Source: Prevotellaceae bacterium
GTDB taxonomy: Bacteria; Bacteroidota; Bacteroidia; Bacteroidales; UBA932
Direction of reading: 5' to 3'
DNA length: 38,698 nt
NCBI GenBank assembly: GCA_031269545.1
Contig: JAISYZ010000090.1
Span: forward strand, 1 to 38,698
Below the pieces are notes generated by a model. The model saw nothing but the letters and a program-made list of their open reading frames with translations. It had not been told where the DNA came from and ran no database searches. The first letter of the stretch is position 1; each line of letters begins with the position of its first letter. Shown in pieces: positions 36,390 through 38,698 of the stretch. A program made the translations under genes and the position numbers.

Positions 36390-36419
36390 TTTGTATAAAT
36401 GATTTTTTGATTATTTTTG
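36390..36419 (+). promoter_or_regulatory. Promoter of the serpin gene
   Basis: TTTG (36390-36393), an 18-base spacer and TATTTTTG (36412-36419), 36 bases before the ATG. Confidence 0.65.
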
Positions 36420-36454
36420 CACTGTAAATTTTAAATTATCAAAAACAAAAAATT

Positions 36455-37711
36455 ATGAAAAAATATATTGACAATATTTTAGTTATCACTTTTTGCTTGT
36501 TCGTTGCATCTTGCGACAGTAAAATGACTGATGATCCGTTCATTAAGAGCGAACCGATAAAAATACAACTGACTTCTAACGAAGTATTGATGAAAGCAGA
36601 AAATAACAATTTTTCAGTTGATTTTTTTGCAACGCTGTATGACAAAATCGAAAACAAGGAAAACATAATTGTTTCGCCGTTTAGTTTAAGTATGGCTTTG
36701 GCAATGGTTTGGAACGGCGCAGAAACCGAAACCAAACAAGAGATTCAGGAAACTCTGGGACTCGGAAATTATCCCAAAGAAGAAGTAAATGCATATTTCA
36801 AAAAATTAAACGACGCTTTGCTTAAAACCGACCCGAATACGCAACTTGCTATTGCCAATTCTATTTGGACACACAAAGGATTTCCCGTAAAACAGGCGTT
36901 CTATGATGTTAATAAAACATGGTACAATGCTGAAGCCCGCGAACTGGACTTTTTTTCTCCCGATGCTGTTACGACTATCAACAAATGGTGCGCCGACAAT
37001 ACAAACAATTTAATTAAAGAGATTATAAAAGAAATATCTCCAGGTGAAGTGATGTATTTACTTAATGCTTTATATTTCAAAGGAATATGGAGCAATAAAT
37101 TTGATGCAAACCAAACTCAAAAGCAATCATTTTATAAAGAAGATGGTACAACTGTTATGGCAGATATGATGTTTCAAAATCACACTTTAGGCTATTATGG
37201 AGATGAACATTTGTCGCTCACAGCATTGGATTATGGAAATGGAGCGTTTTCTATGGTATTTGCTCTTCCCTATCAGGATGTTTCGTTTGATGAAATGTTA
37301 AATCAACTCACTCAACCTGATTATTTTGAGAACTGTATCCAAACCGGTTTTAATAATATTTGCGATGTTGATTTGTTTATACCAAAATTTAAAATAGAAT
37401 ATAAAGAAACATTAAATGATGTTTTAAAATTAATGGGAATGGAACTGGCGTTCAGTGATTATGCCGATTTTTCAGGAATTTCGGATATTTCTCTTAAAAT
37501 TTCTAAAGTATTGCAAAAAGCATATATTGATGTAAACGAAAAAGGAACGGAAGCCGCAGCGGTAACGGCTGTTGGCGGTATGGCTACTTCTGTACCACCG
37601 CAACCTCAAAAAGTAACTTTCAGAGCCGACCGACCGTTTTTATTTACAATAAGAGAAAATTCGACAGGAACAATATTGTTCATGGGAAAAGTTGGTAATC
37701 CTGTCAATTAG
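36455..37711 (+). CDS. Lipoprotein serpin (serine protease inhibitor)
   Basis: The 418-residue product has a lipoprotein signal (ILVITFCLFVASC, C20) and a complete serpin domain (about 45-418). Family hallmarks are NIIVSPFSLSMALAMVWNGA, TIWTHKGFPV-like helices (here SIWTHKGFPVKQAF), LLNALYFKGIWSNKFD and the C-terminal FRADRPFLFTIREN. The reactive-loop hinge is NEKGTEAAAVTAVGG, small residues of the inhibitory type, with the scissile region around GMATSVPP. Lipid anchoring suggests it protects the envelope or surface from proteases of the host, of neighbours or of the cell itself. Confidence 0.94.
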   Translation: MKKYIDNILVITFCLFVASCDSKMTDDPFIKSEPIKIQLTSNEVLMKAENNNFSVDFFATLYDKIENKENIIVSPFSLSMALAMVWNGAETETKQEIQETLGLGNYPKEEVNAYFKKLNDALLKTDPNTQLAIANSIWTHKGFPVKQAFYDVNKTWYNAEARELDFFSPDAVTTINKWCADNTNNLIKEIIKEISPGEVMYLLNALYFKGIWSNKFDANQTQKQSFYKEDGTTVMADMMFQNHTLGYYGDEHLSLTALDYGNGAFSMVFALPYQDVSFDEMLNQLTQPDYFENCIQTGFNNICDVDLFIPKFKIEYKETLNDVLKLMGMELAFSDYADFSGISDISLKISKVLQKAYIDVNEKGTEAAAVTAVGGMATSVPPQPQKVTFRADRPFLFTIRENSTGTILFMGKVGNPVN

Positions 37712-37776
37712 ACAATAATCTTAATTTCCAAGTGCGATAGTTAAATCTATTCACCTGAAAGTAAAAGGTTGATTAT

Positions 37777-37942
37777 CGCCTAAAGGCTACGTATCTCTAA
37801 TAATAAAATCTTCTCCTTTTTGTGTATCGTCTTCCTGATTCTTTATATATTCAATGATAACTTCTTTTGTTATATTACCTGATATTGCAACAAAATAACC
37901 TCTGCCCCATAAATGATTACCCCAAAATTGTTTATTCAAAAT
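37777..37942 (-). pseudogene. IS200/IS605 TnpA remnant with right-end hairpin
   Basis: On the minus strand the frame ILNKQFWGNHLWGRGYFVA, then ISGNITKEVIIEYIKNQ and a stop at 37787 is the C-terminal part of a Y1 transposase; the tyrosine in EYIKNQ matches the catalytic position. The N-terminal half with the HUH motif is missing. Beyond the stop lies the small hairpin GCCTTTAGGC, typical of IS605-group ends. The remaining 5' side is interrupted by another element at 37943. Confidence 0.75.
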
Positions 37943-38361
37943 CTCCTGACTTCGACAATACGACACCCTACAGGTTTTTCAAAAAATTTTGGTTTAAAAA
38001 TTTGAGCAATGGATTTGTGTTTGGGTGTGATGAGCATTGTTTTTGTCAAGGTTTCTTTGCTTTCCCGTAATTTAACTTTTACTGTCGTTATGCTCTTTGC
38101 AATGTCCAGAACCTTATCAACACTAATTTTTTATGCCATTGATTTTATCTCTGATTATTTTCCCGCTTTTATACTCTTTTTCGAGCCGTTTTATGCCCTT
38201 TTCGCGGTTTAGAGCATTTCTTTGCCCTGCAAATACAATTCTTCGATTTCATTTGCATCGCAACTAAGACCGATTGTCTTCAAATAATGAACTTTACCGC
38301 ATTTCTTCGCAACAACAACACTAATGATACCTGACCTGTTTGGTTTTTTTCGTACAAACAT
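37936..38361 (-). pseudogene. Transposase pseudogene inside the relic
   Basis: ATG 38361 opens a 50-codon frame ending at TAA 38209, resembling IS1634-type transposase N-termini (MFVRKKPNRSG ... TIGLSCDANEIEEL). After a frame change come the NREKGIKRLEKEY piece and, after another gap, the C-terminal piece ending at TGA 37936-37938. The DDE catalytic core is missing. Confidence 0.75.
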
Positions 38362-38439
38362 ATTGCAAAGTATATATTATAAAACAATGTAATACAGCAC
38401 GTTATAATGTGTAGCGAATTTTAGTGTCGAAGTCAGGAG
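37943..38439 (-). mobile_element. Internally deleted IS4/IS1634-type element with intact ends
   Basis: The perfect 15-base inverted repeats are CTCCTGACTTCGACA at 37943-37957 and its complement at 38425-38439. AAAAT flanks both sides (37938-37942 and 38440-38444), a 5-base target duplication. Inside, on the minus strand, are three transposase pieces: an N-terminus (38361 to 38209, MFVRKKPNRSGIISVVVAKK and more), a middle piece (NREKGIKRLEKEYKSGK) and a C-terminus (VLDIAKSITTVKVKLRES, KTMLITPKHKSIAQIF). The order is right, but most of the catalytic core is deleted. It inserted into the IS605-type remnant. Confidence 0.8.
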
Positions 38440-38473
38440 AAAATGACTTACGACTAGTTTTTTCACTGCAACG

Positions 38474-38503
38474 CACAAAAAAAAGAGGCTCAAAAAGCCT
38501 CTT
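38474..38503 (-). terminator. Terminator of the PorP/SprF-like gene
   Basis: AAGAGGCT/AGCCTCTT (8-base arms, loop TTTTG on the minus strand) is followed on the minus strand by a run of eight T. Confidence 0.85.
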
Positions 38504-38527
38504 CTTTTACAATCAAATCACAAATTA

Positions 38528-38698
38528 TTATTTTTTGTGAGGTAATTTAACCGATAGCATGATTTCGTGCGTGCCGCCTAAATCGGCTGACGATTTGATG
38601 TAATGATCGTAAGCATATCCTACGCGAAACAGGTTAAACTCAAAGCCTGCCATAAACGCCAACGCTACATCGTAGCGATAAGCTGCGCCTGCCCAGAA
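38528..38698 (-). CDS. PorP/SprF-family protein, 3' end (partial)
   Basis: Only the last 56 residues are in the window (minus strand, entering from the right edge, TAA at 38528). The sequence FWAGAAYRYDVALAFMAGFE, FNLFRVGYAYDHYIKSSADL and GGTHEIMLSVKL matches the conserved end of PorP/SprF membrane proteins (pattern GYxYD ... GTHEIxL). These are beta-barrel outer-membrane proteins tied to type IX secretion or gliding-type surface proteins. A second in-frame stop follows and an intrinsic terminator lies 25 bases beyond. The start is outside the window. Confidence 0.82.
   Translation of the reverse strand, partial: FWAGAAYRYDVALAFMAGFEFNLFRVGYAYDHYIKSSADLGGTHEIMLSVKLPHKK

Overview
The window looks like a chromosomal segment of an anaerobic, propionate-forming member of the Bacteroidota, probably Bacteroidales. 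The evidence is low GC content, a SusC/SusD pair, the end of a PorP/SprF-type (type IX secretion) protein, a short 286-residue primary sigma factor, Bacteroidota-type promoters (TTTG, 18-20 bases, TAnnTTTG) and a sodium-pumping methylmalonyl-CoA decarboxylase operon. Most of it is core metabolism and housekeeping. Accessory DNA is confined to the left edge, the right edge and several intergenic regions.

Layout. 1-2.0 kb: an unrecognised membrane/coiled-coil protein abuts a radical SAM gene that has lost its N-terminal half. 2.0-6.3 kb (-): a single 1413-residue polypeptide joins a GT3-type glycogen synthase to an alpha-glucan phosphorylase. 6.3-6.5 kb: a transposase scrap. 6.7-12.8 kb (+): methylmalonyl-CoA epimerase, decarboxylase alpha subunit, three small extra exported-protein genes, then the gamma, biotin-carrier and beta subunits. 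13.1-15.6 kb (-): gyrA. 16.1-17.9 kb (-): FecCD-type ABC permease and ATPase. 18.0 kb: tRNA-Pro. 18.4-20.0 kb: a DUF554 membrane protein and an RluA-type pseudouridine synthase. 20.4-25.2 kb (+): susC/susD. 25.6-27.8 kb: engB, a META-domain lipoprotein and a class I amidotransferase-like lipoprotein. 27.9-29.8 kb (+): an ECF sigma factor with a probable envelope-spanning partner. 30.6-35.1 kb: dapF, an HtrA protease, the primary sigma factor and an adenosine-kinase-like PfkB protein. 35.3-37.7 kb: tRNA-Asn, a TauE/SafE permease and a lipoprotein serpin. 37.8-38.45 kb: nested insertion-sequence relics. The right edge holds the 3' end of a PorP/SprF-like gene.

The most notable non-coding signal is a family of five modular, hairpin-rich intergenic repeats (about 80-370 bases) at 12.9, 15.8, 18.1, 25.3 and 29.9 kb. 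All lie in the same orientation and four lie between convergent genes. Their palindrome arms differ between copies yet stay self-complementary. One copy is joined directly to a near-identical 113-base inverted copy of part of the glycogen synthase/phosphorylase gene 8 kb away. A second small family is an insertion-sequence relic at 37.94-38.44 kb with perfect inverted repeats and a 5-base target duplication, plus a solo end of the same element at 30.3-30.4 kb.
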